In this document: positions 18,898-27,547 of the stretch, in pieces
Layout: each line of letters starts with the position of its first letter
How positions within the stretch are numbered: position 1 is the first letter of the stretch
Assembly: GCA_947259315.1 (NCBI GenBank)
Contig: CAMYLR010000006.1
Span: forward strand, 277,271 to 341,270
Origin: an uncultured Gemmatimonadales bacterium
Lineage (GTDB): Bacteria > Gemmatimonadota > Gemmatimonadetes > JACCXV01 > JAHWKZ01
DNA length: 64,000 nucleotides
Reading direction: 5' to 3'
Notes under the pieces: model-generated
The model's database searches: none
Told to the model about the DNA's origin: nothing
The model's input: the letters and a program-made list of their open reading frames with translations, nothing else
Translations under genes and position numbers: made by a program

Positions 18898-19489
18898 CTT
18901 CGTCGTTCTCCATTTCTATGCCGCCTTGCTCCAAGATCTGTCGCAGGCGACGAATAGCATGATAACCGTTCGCCTTCACGGTGCCTTCGGCGCATCCGAG
19001 CGCCGCGGCGGTTTCCTTCACTGATAGTTCTTCCCTGTACCGAAGTATGAATGTGGCACGCTGCATCTGTGGTAATTGTTCGATCGCATCCAGGACCCGC
19101 TGGCCGGCTTCCCTCAACGTGGCTCGATCGAGGGGAGAGAACTCCTCGCTTGGCGCGTCCGGATACGCCATCTCCTCGAGTGGCGAGACGACGTCGTAAC
19201 GACGCTGCTGTCGCTTCTTCCACCCCAGCGATTCGTTGACGGCGATCCGGTACAACCATGACCAAAAAGGTGCCCTCGGCTCCCAACGATCGATGTTCTG
19301 GTACACCTTGATGAATACCTGCTGCAGAACGTCGCGCGCGTCTTCGTAGTTGCCTACGAAACGATACGTCACCCGCAACAGGTCTTGTCGGTAGAAGCGG
19401 ACCACCTCGTTGAAAGCGATCCGGTCTCCGGCTTGTGCCCGGCTCAGTATGTCCGGTGCGATGTCCGCCAAGGCTCCCCCTTGTGTCAC
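18878..19489 (-). CDS. ECF RNA polymerase sigma factor (RpoE-like)
   Basis: 203 aa. Region 2: AFNEVVRFYRQDLLRVTYRFVG-EDARDVLQQVF and PFWSWLYRIAVNESLGWKKR. Region 4: LPQMQRATFILRYREELSVKETAAALGCAEGTVKANGYHAIRRLR. There is no region 3, so it is group 4. It recognises its own set of stress promoters, unknown here. Start GTG at 19489. The acidic tail (MENDEDESS) runs into the anti-sigma gene. Confidence 0.95.
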   Translation of the reverse strand: MTQGGALADIAPDILSRAQAGDRIAFNEVVRFYRQDLLRVTYRFVGNYEDARDVLQQVFIKVYQNIDRWEPRAPFWSWLYRIAVNESLGWKKRQQRRYDVVSPLEEMAYPDAPSEEFSPLDRATLREAGQRVLDAIEQLPQMQRATFILRYREELSVKETAAALGCAEGTVKANGYHAIRRLRQILEQGGIEMENDEDESSAL

Positions 19490-19525
19490 GTCCCAACGGC
19501 CAAATGAGGCCTCGTCGGGTCGGGT

Positions 19526-21421
19526 TTAATGCGCCGGGGCGGTCGCCGACGGGTCCGGCTCCGCCTCGATGGCTGCCCCGAAGGCCGTCCCCAGCCGATC
19601 CTCGCCTTCCTGCGTGACGAGCACGACCACGCTGTCTCCCGGGCTCCACCGGGTGCCGCCGTGGCAGAGATAGGACCGATCATCACGCAAGGTCAGGACC
19701 GGCAATACCCCCGCCGGCAGGTCCAACTCACCAAGCGGACGCCCGGGCGGCGACTCGCCGAGCGACAACACGGCCTTGCGCGCCCGGTCCCGGGCGAGAT
19801 CTCGATTCCAATCTTCCACTTCGAGCGGCCGTCCGAAAGCCAGCTCGGCGCCCGCGTCCTCGAGCAGCCTGTCTCCGACCCCCTTCTCGGCATCGATCAG
19901 CACCGGGTATACCGCGGGTACGTGGTACTCATCGAGCGCCGCCTGACTCACCAGAAAGTTGACCTCCTGGTTCGGGGTCACTGCGATGAGCGCCGTCGCA
20001 CACTCCATTTGCGCCTCTTCCTGGACTTGCCGATCGAGGCTGTTACCGACGCGCGCGACGAGCCCCTCGGCTCGTGCCAACCGGACATTCCGAGGATTCG
20101 TATCGACCAACAAGGCGTCCCAACCGTTGTCGCGGAGAAGCGCGCCGACTCTGCGACCGAGAGGATTCGCGCCGACAATGATCGCATACCGACCGGCCTC
20201 GGCGTTGATTCCGAGCAGCCGCGCTATCGGACCGGCGGTCAATCCCTGAACGACAACCGTGATCGCGATCGTCAGAAACACCAGCGCCAGGAGGCGTTCG
20301 CCGTCGAGCGCCGTGAGCCCCACCTGGGCGAGCGCCGGCGATCCGGTCTCCATGCGTAAAGCGATGAAGGAAGCGATCGAGATCGCCACGACGCCGCGCG
20401 GCGAGATCCACATCAAGAACAACCGTTCTCGCCAGGTGACATCGCGACGCCAAGTGCACACCAACACCGAGGTCGTACGAACGACGAACATCAACACGAT
20501 GACGGTCCACACGCCGGACCAACCGACAGCGGCCAGCGTCGCCAGCGGAAGGTGCGCCGACAACATGATGAACAACATCGAGATGAACAGAACGCTGAGC
20601 TCGCCTTTAAAGCGGCGCAACTGATTCTCACGCGGAATCGACTCCCGCCGCACCGCCATGCCGGCGATCACGACTGCCGCCAACCCCGACTCGCTGGCCG
20701 ACGCCTCGGCGACAGCGAACAGAACCAGAACCCAGGCCAAGACGACCAAGTTCTTTATGTCATCAGCGAATACGCCTCGGATCCGGAGCACGCGCCCGAG
20801 CGACCACCCCCCGGCGAGACCGATCGCAACGCCGACCAAGAGCCGCGATACGAACTCGGTGAACCCCAGCCAAACTGACGTCTCGGCCGACAGGATGATG
20901 TCGAGCACCACAACGGTGAGGATCGCCCCTACCGGATCGATCAGGATCCCTTCGCCCCGCAGAATGGTGTCGACCCGTCGGGTGACGCGGACGCGGTCGA
21001 GTAGCGGCGTGATGACGGTTGGGCCGGTCACGCTGACGATGGCTCCAAAGAGAAACGCCAACGGCCAGGTGAAACCCGCCAGATAGTGGGCCGCTGCTGC
21101 CGCGCCAATGACGGTGATACCGGCCCCGATCGTGACCAGATTACGGATCGTGCCCCCGACCGCGGCCAGATCGAGCAGCCTCAGCTCGAGGCCGCCCTCG
21201 AATAGAATCAGCGCTACGGCAACGGTGACGATGGCTTGCAGGCCGATGCCGAAGGCGTCGGGCTCAATCCATCCCAGGCCATCCGGTCCCACCAGCACGC
21301 CGAACGCCAGCAAGAACACGATGCTCGGGAGCCGGGCCCGTCCGGCGACAACTTGAGCCAGAATCCCGACCCCGACGGCGACCGCAACCATGCGGACGAG
21401 AATGGGAGCGCTTTCTTGCAT
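19526..21421 (-). CDS. CPA1-type cation/proton antiporter with C-terminal TrkA-N domain
   Basis: 631 aa. About twelve membrane helices in residues 5-395, including LILFEGGLELR and GEGILIDPVGAI, the conserved helices of Na+/H+ exchangers in which Asp lies in the ion path. At about 405 a Rossmann domain begins (YAIIVGANPLGRRVGALL...LVDTNPRNVRLARAEGL), the TrkA-N nucleotide-binding type, followed by a further soluble domain. Role: pH or Na+/K+ homeostasis gated by a nucleotide. It lies 12 bp after nth. Confidence 0.92.
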   Translation of the reverse strand: MQESAPILVRMVAVAVGVGILAQVVAGRARLPSIVFLLAFGVLVGPDGLGWIEPDAFGIGLQAIVTVAVALILFEGGLELRLLDLAAVGGTIRNLVTIGAGITVIGAAAAAHYLAGFTWPLAFLFGAIVSVTGPTVITPLLDRVRVTRRVDTILRGEGILIDPVGAILTVVVLDIILSAETSVWLGFTEFVSRLLVGVAIGLAGGWSLGRVLRIRGVFADDIKNLVVLAWVLVLFAVAEASASESGLAAVVIAGMAVRRESIPRENQLRRFKGELSVLFISMLFIMLSAHLPLATLAAVGWSGVWTVIVLMFVVRTTSVLVCTWRRDVTWRERLFLMWISPRGVVAISIASFIALRMETGSPALAQVGLTALDGERLLALVFLTIAITVVVQGLTAGPIARLLGINAEAGRYAIIVGANPLGRRVGALLRDNGWDALLVDTNPRNVRLARAEGLVARVGNSLDRQVQEEAQMECATALIAVTPNQEVNFLVSQAALDEYHVPAVYPVLIDAEKGVGDRLLEDAGAELAFGRPLEVEDWNRDLARDRARKAVLSLGESPPGRPLGELDLPAGVLPVLTLRDDRSYLCHGGTRWSPGDSVVVLVTQEGEDRLGTAFGAAIEAEPDPSATAPAH

Positions 21422-21433
21422 GTCGAACGGAAC

Positions 21434-22090
21434 CTAAAGGCGCTGGTAGTAGTCGCACCAGCGAGTGAGCGGGCATTGATCGCAAAGCGGACGTTGGGCC
21501 TTGCACGTTTGGCGGCCGTGCAGAATCAATCGATAGTGCGTCGATGACCAGGCGCTCTGCGGGAGGATATCCATGAGCTCCGTCTCGACCACCGCCGGTG
21601 TATCTCCGTGCGCCAGCCCCAAACGACGCGAGACTCGAAACACGTGCGTGTCAACGGCGATCGTATCGGCGCCAAACGCGTTCGCGAGCACAACGTTGGC
21701 CGTCTTGCGACCCACCCCGGGAAGGCGCATGAGCTCGCTCCTCGTGCCCGGCACCTGGCCATCGAACTCCTCGACCAGCATTCGACTCATGGCGAGCAGA
21801 TTGCGCGCCTTGCTCCGGAACAGACCACACGTCTTTATGTAGCGCTCGAGGGTGCGCTGCTCGAGCTTCAGAAACGATTCAACATCCGGATAGTCACGAA
21901 ACAGGACCGGTGTGACGGCGTTGACGCGAGCGTCGGTGCATTGGGCCGAGAGCACGGTCGCCACGACGAGCTGGAATGGAGAGTCGTAATGAAGCGCGGT
22001 CGTGACGTCGGAGTACTCCGCCTCCAACCGCCGCAGGATCGCCCTAACCGTGCTGTGATGTTTGCGGACCGGCGCCGCCGCGCGTGTCAC
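21434..22090 (-). CDS. nth: Endonuclease III (DNA glycosylase/AP lyase)
   Basis: 218 aa if read from the GTG at 22090, which leaves 10 bp after the preceding gene and gives the usual Nth length; longer starts would overlap that gene by about 100 bp. HhH motif LPGVGRKTANVVL contains the catalytic Lys, VDTHVFRVSRRLG the catalytic Asp, and CKAQRPLCDQCPLTRWC is the C-x6-C-x2-C-x5-C iron-sulphur loop. Removes oxidised pyrimidines. Confidence 0.94.
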   Translation of the reverse strand: MTRAAAPVRKHHSTVRAILRRLEAEYSDVTTALHYDSPFQLVVATVLSAQCTDARVNAVTPVLFRDYPDVESFLKLEQRTLERYIKTCGLFRSKARNLLAMSRMLVEEFDGQVPGTRSELMRLPGVGRKTANVVLANAFGADTIAVDTHVFRVSRRLGLAHGDTPAVVETELMDILPQSAWSSTHYRLILHGRQTCKAQRPLCDQCPLTRWCDYYQRL

Positions 22091-22100
22091 TTGGAGGGGC

Positions 22101-22649
22101 CTATCGCCGCCGAACGCCTCGCTCAGCGCCTTCCCGCCGGGATCGATCTCGCACGTTTGTGGTGTCCGGTTCGATCGGTTCACTCGACCGGATTCCAAAG
22201 GGGTCGAGCTCTTGGAGGCTATCGGCGAAGGTCACCGTGGGGTCGCCGAGCTCGACGACCAATCCCGCGTCAGAGAACAGTGAATCCCCCGAGAACACCA
22301 GGCCGATGTTCTGGTCGACCTGGAACTCGCCGCTGGTCACTTCTTTGTACCCTCGCTCGTCGAGGACGGTGAACGCGTACTGGAAGCCATGGTAGAGGTA
22401 GAGGACCTTGATCTCACCGGGTCGGAGCCGGCCGGTAAACGTCGTCGCTGCACCAAGATGCTGGTCTGGACTCGGTTCTATCGTTAGCGTCTGAGGCTGA
22501 TCGGTGTCGTTTCTAACCTCGACGACTCTCAAATGGTAGGGGCTGCGCATCGTCGAGATCGGGCCGCTGCAAGCGATAGTGGCGGCAACAAGGGCCAATA
22601 CTAGCCAATTGAAACGTTTTGTTACCGGCTCTTGACGATCGATAATCAA
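22101..22649 (-). CDS. Putative lipoprotein, function unknown
   Basis: About 182 aa. A signal with lipobox LVAATIACSG, then a beta-rich domain without a recognised family (YHLRVVEVRNDTDQPQTLTIEP...GEIKVLYLYHGFQYAFTVL) and a charged tail (RDRSRREGAERGVRRR). The start is uncertain: TTG at 22649 gives a usable signal peptide. Upstream of nth and probably in one transcript with it; divergent from rpsU. Confidence 0.65.
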   Translation of the reverse strand: MIIDRQEPVTKRFNWLVLALVAATIACSGPISTMRSPYHLRVVEVRNDTDQPQTLTIEPSPDQHLGAATTFTGRLRPGEIKVLYLYHGFQYAFTVLDERGYKEVTSGEFQVDQNIGLVFSGDSLFSDAGLVVELGDPTVTFADSLQELDPFGIRSSEPIEPDTTNVRDRSRREGAERGVRRR

Positions 22650-22723
22650 CGCGCTAAGTTGATAGGCTGTCGAACGTTACCACCACCGTCTGACCCATCA
22701 TCCGCTCCGGGAGAGCGCTCTGC

Positions 22724-22894
22724 ATGGCCGAAATCCAAGTCCGCGAGGGTGAATCACTCGAAAGCGCGTTGAAGCGATTTCGAAGAGAGGTGAAGAAGTC
22801 AAACATCTTCTCCGAGCTCAAGCGGAAGCGACACTACGAGAAGCCTAGCGAGCGCCGGCAGCGCAAGTTACGCAGTCGAAACCGACGCAACTGA
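22724..22894 (+). CDS. rpsU: 30S ribosomal protein S21
   Basis: 56 aa, easily missed for its length. It begins MAEIQVREGESLESALKRFR and continues REVKKSNIFSELKRKRHYEK with an Arg-rich end (RRQRKLRSRNRRN), the S21 pattern. GGGAG lies about 10 nt before the ATG. The carD-like gene starts 6 bp after its stop. Confidence 0.95.
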   Translation: MAEIQVREGESLESALKRFRREVKKSNIFSELKRKRHYEKPSERRQRKLRSRNRRN

Positions 22895-22900
22895 CCGAAT

Positions 22901-23461
22901 ATGGCTACGAAACAGTTTAAGGTCAACGACAAGGTCGTGCACCCCCAGTACGGGGGGGGCTACGTATCGGGTATCCGGACGATTACGGTCGGTGACGAGG
23001 AACTCGAGTGCCTCGAGATCAACTGTGTCTCCAAGGACCGGAAGATCTTCGTCCCCCGCAACAGCGTCGAGTTGTCGGCGATACGGCCACCGCTGAACCA
23101 GCGCCGGTTCACGGAGCTCAGGAAAACCCTTACGGGCAAGCCCGAGGACCTGAGCCGCAACTTCAACCGGCGTATGAAGCAAGTAAAGACCAAGCTGGAA
23201 TCGGGCGATCCGATGGAAGTCGGCGAGGTGCTTCGCGACCTCTACCCGAAGTGGGCGGAAAACGCCCTCTCCAGCTCCGATCAGCGGATCTTCGAGAAGT
23301 GCCGGGACCTGTTGGTGAGCGAAATGGCGCTCATCAAGGATTACACCTACGAGAAAGCCACCGAGTACTTCGACAAGACGATGGCCAACGGCCGCAAGAA
23401 GGCCAAGAATACGGCCAAGAAAAAGAGCGCGAAGAAAAGCTCAAAGAAGAAGAAGAAGTAA
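22901..23461 (+). CDS. carD: CarD-family RNA polymerase-binding regulator with lysine-rich tail
   Basis: 186 aa. The N-terminal domain KVNDKVVHPQYGGGYVSGI followed by VPRNSVELSAIRP is the CarD/TRCF RNA-polymerase-interacting domain; the helical domain (LNQRRFTELRKTLTG...) follows. The last ~30 residues are almost only Lys, Ala and Ser (KKAKNTAKKKSAKKSSKKKK), like an H1-type DNA-binding tail. CarD stabilises open complexes at rRNA and other promoters, which fits its place right after rpsU. Confidence 0.9.
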   Translation: MATKQFKVNDKVVHPQYGGGYVSGIRTITVGDEELECLEINCVSKDRKIFVPRNSVELSAIRPPLNQRRFTELRKTLTGKPEDLSRNFNRRMKQVKTKLESGDPMEVGEVLRDLYPKWAENALSSSDQRIFEKCRDLLVSEMALIKDYTYEKATEYFDKTMANGRKKAKNTAKKKSAKKSSKKKKK

Positions 23462-23471
23462 GCCCCGCCTC

Positions 23472-24377
23472 CTAGATCCACTCCGGATTTCGAGCATCCG
23501 ATTCATTGCTGCGGGTCAGCGACTCGACCTTGCTGCCATCAGCTCCCATGACCCACAGGTTGTGTCGACCGTGTGGGCGGCGCGAGACGAACACGATCCT
23601 GTCGCCGCGGGGGTTGAACGAAGGCGCCGAGTCTTCGACTTCGTTGTCTGTGAGCCGAGTCACTTGCTTGGTCGACAAATCCACCAGCGCGATCTCGGCC
23701 CCGGATCCCGTACCGCGTTTGAAGACGATCCGGCTGCCGTCGAGGCTCCAGTTGGGGTCGCTCTGCGGGCCCGTCTCGGCGGGCGTCAGCGGTTCGGAAG
23801 CTCCGGTTCGCGCGTCGACGATAAAGATCCGCGTCACGCCGTCGCGCACACCCACGACCGCCAATGATCTTCCGTCCGCCGACCAACGGGGCTGACGCCA
23901 GGGCCCGCCGTCCTCCAACAAGATTCTCGGCTCGGAACCATCGATGGCGGCGATCTCGATGCTGGACTGGCCGCGCTGCGTGCGCGTGTAAGCGAGCTGT
24001 GTCTCGTCCGGACTCACCGATGGATCGCTGAACTCCTCGCCTATCGCCGAGAGCACGACGACCTCATCGCTGCCATCCAACCCAACCGACCAAATCTGCC
24101 TCGAGCCTGCCACCACACGGGTGTAGAAGACCTTTCTCAAGCCGGCCGAGAAATCGGGCGCGCCGTCAAACCCGTCTGCCCCGGTGAGCCGCAGCTCGTT
24201 CCCTGATCGCGCCACCAGGAAGTAGATGTCTTCGCTCTTGCCCAGGGAATCGTCGACCGCCTTCGAGTATATGACGCGCACCGACGACGGCAGGTTGGCG
24301 GGCGGGGTAGCGAGACAGCCGAAACCGACGACCATCAGTAGCGGCAACGCAGCACTCAATCCGAGCGATCTTCTCAC
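23472..24377 (-). CDS. TolB-like beta-propeller lipoprotein
   Basis: 301 aa from a GTG. Signal with lipobox (MVVGFGCLA). WD40-like/PD40 repeats with the TolB wording: DPSVSPDETQLAYTRTQ, QPRWSADGRSLAVVG, DPNWSLDGSRIVFKRG, APSFNPRGDRIVFVSRR. A periplasmic or outer-surface propeller, probably for protein binding. Last gene of a run that begins at pcm; 10 bp after dcd. Confidence 0.85.
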   Translation of the reverse strand: MRRSLGLSAALPLLMVVGFGCLATPPANLPSSVRVIYSKAVDDSLGKSEDIYFLVARSGNELRLTGADGFDGAPDFSAGLRKVFYTRVVAGSRQIWSVGLDGSDEVVVLSAIGEEFSDPSVSPDETQLAYTRTQRGQSSIEIAAIDGSEPRILLEDGGPWRQPRWSADGRSLAVVGVRDGVTRIFIVDARTGASEPLTPAETGPQSDPNWSLDGSRIVFKRGTGSGAEIALVDLSTKQVTRLTDNEVEDSAPSFNPRGDRIVFVSRRPHGRHNLWVMGADGSKVESLTRSNESDARNPEWI

Positions 24378-24387
24378 GGGCTCCTCC

Positions 24388-24942
24388 TCATACTCGGGGC
24401 AGGGTCAGGCCGCGCTGTGCCTGGTACTTGCCTTGACGATCGGCGTACGACGTGTCGCAAGGGTCGCTGGATTCGAAGAACAGCACCTGCGCGATCCCCT
24501 CCTCGGCGTAGATCTTGGCCGGTAACGGCGTCGTGTTCGAGATCTCGAGCGTCACATGTCCTTCCCATTCGGGCTCGAAAGGCGTCACGTTCACGATGAT
24601 TCCACAGCGGGCATAGGTAGACTTCCCTACACAAACTGTCAAAACGTTCCGAGGGATGCGGAAGTACTCGATCGACCTGGCCAGGGCGAACGAATTGGGC
24701 GGAACCACACATGTGGTGCCGGTCCAGTCGACAAACGAGCGCGGGTCGAACTGCTTGGGGTCGACCGTCGCTCCATAGACGTCGGTGAAGATCTTGAACT
24801 CGTCGGACACCCGCAGGTCGTAGCCGTAGGACGAGAGACCGTAGGAGATCACGCCCTCCCGTACCTGAGTCTCCTGGAACGGCTCGATCATCCCGTGCTC
24901 ACGAGCCATGCGGGCGATCCAATGGTCGGGGCGGATGCTCAT
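24388..24942 (-). CDS. dcd: dCTP deaminase
   Basis: 184 aa from the ATG at 24942, whose ATGA overlaps the larE stop. Motifs [48 protein letters not shown] (catalytic Glu) and [12 protein letters not shown] are those of Dcd. Deaminates dCTP to dUTP (or dUMP in bifunctional forms) for thymidylate synthesis. Confidence 0.95.
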   Translation of the reverse strand: MSIRPDHWIARMAREHGMIEPFQETQVREGVISYGLSSYGYDLRVSDEFKIFTDVYGATVDPKQFDPRSFVDWTGTTCVVPPNSFALARSIEYFRIPRNVLTVCVGKSTYARCGIIVNVTPFEPEWEGHVTLEISNTTPLPAKIYAEEGIAQVLFFESSDPCDTSYADRQGKYQAQRGLTLPRV

Positions 24943-25772
24943 AGCGCCTCGTTCATGCTGCCGCTGCGGTACCCTTCGAGATCGCACGACACCCAGGTGT
25001 AACCGAGCTGCTTGAGCGCGGGCACGATCGCATCGACCGCCTCCAGCAGTCGGCGGCGGTCAGCGGGCGGGACCTCGATACGGGCCACGTCGCCGTGATG
25101 GCGGACCCGCACGACATCGAAACCGGCCTCGCGCACGATCCGTTCGGCTTTCCCGACGCGCTCGAGCTCCGGCACGGTGATCGGCTGTCCGTACGGGAAG
25201 CGCGAAGCCAGGCATGCGTTGGCCGGCTTGTCGGCGGTCGGTAACCCCAGCCGACGCGAGAGGGCGCGGATGTCAGCCTTGGTGAAGCCCGCCGCCTTGA
25301 GCGGGCTCAAGATCCCTCGTTCGTCGAGCGCCTTGAGCCCAGGCCGATAGTCGAGCGCGTCATCGGCGTGCGAGCCGTCGATAACGGTCTCGTAGCCGTG
25401 TTCCGCGGCCAGCCGCTGGAGATCACCATACAGGTCCGCTTTGCAGTAGTAGCAACGCTCGGGCGGGTTCTTGACAAACCCTTCGGCCTCGAGCTCGGTT
25501 GACTGAAGCCGCGCATGGCGAGCGCCCATACTGGCCGCCAACCGGGTCGCCTCGTCGACCTCGTCCGGGTCGTAGGTCGCACTGGCGGCGGTCACCGCCA
25601 GCACGCGGTCGGCGCCCAAGACGTCGATCGCCTTTTTCAGCAGCAACGTCGAGTCGACGCCACCCGAATAGCCGAGGACGACTGATTTGCAGTCGGCCAG
25701 GACAGTCTCGAGCTGACGTTCCTTGTCAGACAGACGGTCGCGGCCGGTAAGGGTCGGAGCAGGGTGGGTCAT
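24939..25772 (-). CDS. larE: LarE-like ATP-dependent sacrificial sulfur transferase
   Basis: 277 aa from the ATG at 25772. PP-loop [18 protein letters not shown], then [10 protein letters not shown] and [15 protein letters not shown], where the Cys corresponds to the sulfur donor of LarE. The family sulfurates the nickel-pincer nucleotide precursor of lactate racemase; larB, larC and larA are not in the window, so another acceptor is possible. 13 bp after comM, overlapping dcd. Confidence 0.88.
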   Translation of the reverse strand: MTHPAPTLTGRDRLSDKERQLETVLADCKSVVLGYSGGVDSTLLLKKAIDVLGADRVLAVTAASATYDPDEVDEATRLAASMGARHARLQSTELEAEGFVKNPPERCYYCKADLYGDLQRLAAEHGYETVIDGSHADDALDYRPGLKALDERGILSPLKAAGFTKADIRALSRRLGLPTADKPANACLASRFPYGQPITVPELERVGKAERIVREAGFDVVRVRHHGDVARIEVPPADRRRLLEAVDAIVPALKQLGYTWVSCDLEGYRSGSMNEAL

Positions 25773-25785
25773 GCGAGGCCGGAAG

Positions 25786-27324
25786 CTAAGCCGACGGCCG
25801 AGCCGATGCATGCCGATCGAGAACTCGGAACTGGATCGCTTCGGCGACGTGCGCCGGTTCGATCGCGTCCGCCCCAGCCAAGTCGGCGATCGTGCGCGCC
25901 ACGCGCAGGATTCGTACGTGTGCTCGTGCCGACAGCCCGAGCCGATCGTAGGCCGCCTCGAGCAATCGCTCTCCCTCGGTATCGAGCTCACACCAACGCG
26001 TCGTCTGACGTCCATTGATCTGGGCATTCAGAACGCTCGGACCCATCCGGTTGCCTTGTCTGCGGCGGGCGGCGGTCACCCGAGCCCGAACGATGGTTGC
26101 CGACTCGCCCGGCGCTTCACCCATCAGGTCTCCAAACGCGACCGGACGAACGCGGACATGGAGGTCGATTCGGTCGAGCAGCGGGCCGGACAGTCGAGCT
26201 CGATACCGCTGTCGAGCAGACGGTAAACACGTACACGGTTTGAGCGCCTCACCCCAATGCCCGCACGGACAGGGATTCATCGCACCCAAGAACATGAACC
26301 GCGCGGGAAAGCGGTGGCGACGATGAGCAACGCGTCCAATCACGATCTCGCCCTCCTCCAGCGGTTGCCGGAGCCCCTCTAGAGCATCGCGTCGATACTC
26401 GGGAAACTCGTCCAGAAACAGCACCCCTCGATGAGCCAGGCTGACCTCACCCGGCCGCGGGGGGCGACCACCGCCAAGCAGCGCTGCGGCCGAGATCGTA
26501 TGATGCGGAGCCCGAAACGGCGGCGCGTAAATGAGCGGTCGCTCTGGTGACAAGCGACCCCAGGCGGAGTGGATGGCGGTCACCTCGAGCGCCTCACCCG
26601 ACCCGAGGGGTGGCAGGATCGATGGAAAGCGACGCGCCAAGAACGTCTTGCCTACCCCTGGCGGCCCGATCAACAACGCGTTGTGCCCGCCAGCTGCAGC
26701 GATCTCAAGGGCGCGCCGGGCAACAACCTGACCCCTGACCTCTGACCAGCCGGAGCCACGACCAACCCGAGTAGGCAAACGCGCCGGCACCGCGACCGGT
26801 TGGATCGGATTCACGCCCGAAAGATGATCGACCGCCGCCGCCAGGGCTGGAACCGGAAGCGCCATCAACCCGTCGACGAGTGCCGCTTCTGCGGCGTTCT
26901 CGGGGGCGACCAGAACTTCGCGCGCTCCCACCGCCTTGAGCGCGGCGGCTATCGGCAGAACGCCCCGTACCGGCTGCACCCGTCCGTCCAAGCTGAGCTC
27001 GCCGAGCGCCGCCATCGGTGGATGATCGGTCGGCGCAGCGATGGTACGCGAAGCCTTGAGGATCGCCAGAGCGATCGGCAAATCGAACCCGGTCCCGCTC
27101 TTGGGTTCATCGGCTGGGGCAAGATTGACGGTGATTCGACGCAGCGGGGCCTCGAATCCACTGTTCGAGAGCGCCGCCATGACTCGTTCTTTGCTCTCAC
27201 GGACCGCGCCGTCGGGGAGGCCGACCAAGTGAAAGGCAGGGAGACCGCGCGCGAGATCGACTTCGACCGTGATCGGTCGTGCGGTAAACCCAGCCAGAGC
27301 AGCCGTGAAGACGCGCGCCAGCAC
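25786..27324 (-). CDS. comM: YifB/ComM family Mg-chelatase-like AAA+ ATPase
   Basis: 512 aa from a GTG. N-terminal Lon-like domain (VEVDLARGLPAFHLVGLPD...VNLAPAD-PKSGTGFDLPIAL), Walker A GPPGVGKTFLARRFPSILPP, Walker B GVLFLDEFPEY, CPCGHWG and the C-terminal Mg-chelatase domain. ComM is a branch-migration helicase in natural transformation. Its last ~37 codons and its DUF2490-side 5' flank both occur a second time close by (see repeats). Confidence 0.94.
   Translation of the reverse strand: MLARVFTAALAGFTARPITVEVDLARGLPAFHLVGLPDGAVRESKERVMAALSNSGFEAPLRRITVNLAPADEPKSGTGFDLPIALAILKASRTIAAPTDHPPMAALGELSLDGRVQPVRGVLPIAAALKAVGAREVLVAPENAAEAALVDGLMALPVPALAAAVDHLSGVNPIQPVAVPARLPTRVGRGSGWSEVRGQVVARRALEIAAAGGHNALLIGPPGVGKTFLARRFPSILPPLGSGEALEVTAIHSAWGRLSPERPLIYAPPFRAPHHTISAAALLGGGRPPRPGEVSLAHRGVLFLDEFPEYRRDALEGLRQPLEEGEIVIGRVAHRRHRFPARFMFLGAMNPCPCGHWGEALKPCTCLPSARQRYRARLSGPLLDRIDLHVRVRPVAFGDLMGEAPGESATIVRARVTAARRRQGNRMGPSVLNAQINGRQTTRWCELDTEGERLLEAAYDRLGLSARAHVRILRVARTIADLAGADAIEPAHVAEAIQFRVLDRHASARPSA
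25809..25919. repeat. 3' end of comM, copy matching 27418-27528
   Basis: About 111 bp, aligned without gaps to 27418-27528 at an offset of 1,609 bp, with about 10 differences by eye. It encodes the end of ComM (RTIADLAGADAIEPAHVAEA). Confidence 0.9.
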
Positions 27325-27412
27325 GCGATCACCGATTGCAAGTCGTACACCGCCGGATTTGGAGGATCAGAAGCGCCAGTTTTTGGGCCGATGACTGCGC
27401 CGTGCACCCGCT
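27311..27412. repeat. DUF2490 3'-tail plus comM start, copy matching 30697-30800
   Basis: Shares CAGCACGCGA around the comM start codon, TCAGAAGCGCCAGTT at the DUF2490 stop position, and CCGATGAC..GCCGTG with 30697-30800. The distance from DUF2490 stop to comM start is 43 bp here and 46 bp there. Here the DUF2490 tail has lost its gene body and frame. Confidence 0.75.
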
Positions 27413-27417
27413 TGGTT

Positions 27418-27535
27418 CATGCCGATCGAGAACCCGGAACTGGATCGCTTCGGCGACGTGGACCGGTTCGATCGCGTCCGCTCCAGCCAAGTCCGCGATC
27501 GTGCGCGCCACGCGCAGAACCCGCCCGTGCGCGAT
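27418..27535 (-). pseudogene. Remnant of a second comM copy (C-terminal ~37 codons)
   Basis: Reads H-G-R-V-L-R-V-A-R-T-I-A-D-L-A-G-A-D-A-I, continuing to VAEAIQFRVLDRH as in intact ComM, but begins just after the stop of the upstream methyltransferase-like gene and has no start or ATPase domain. After DRH it runs into a degraded DUF2490 tail. Not expected to be functional. Confidence 0.88.
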
Positions 27536-27547
27536 GGTTCGGCTTCG

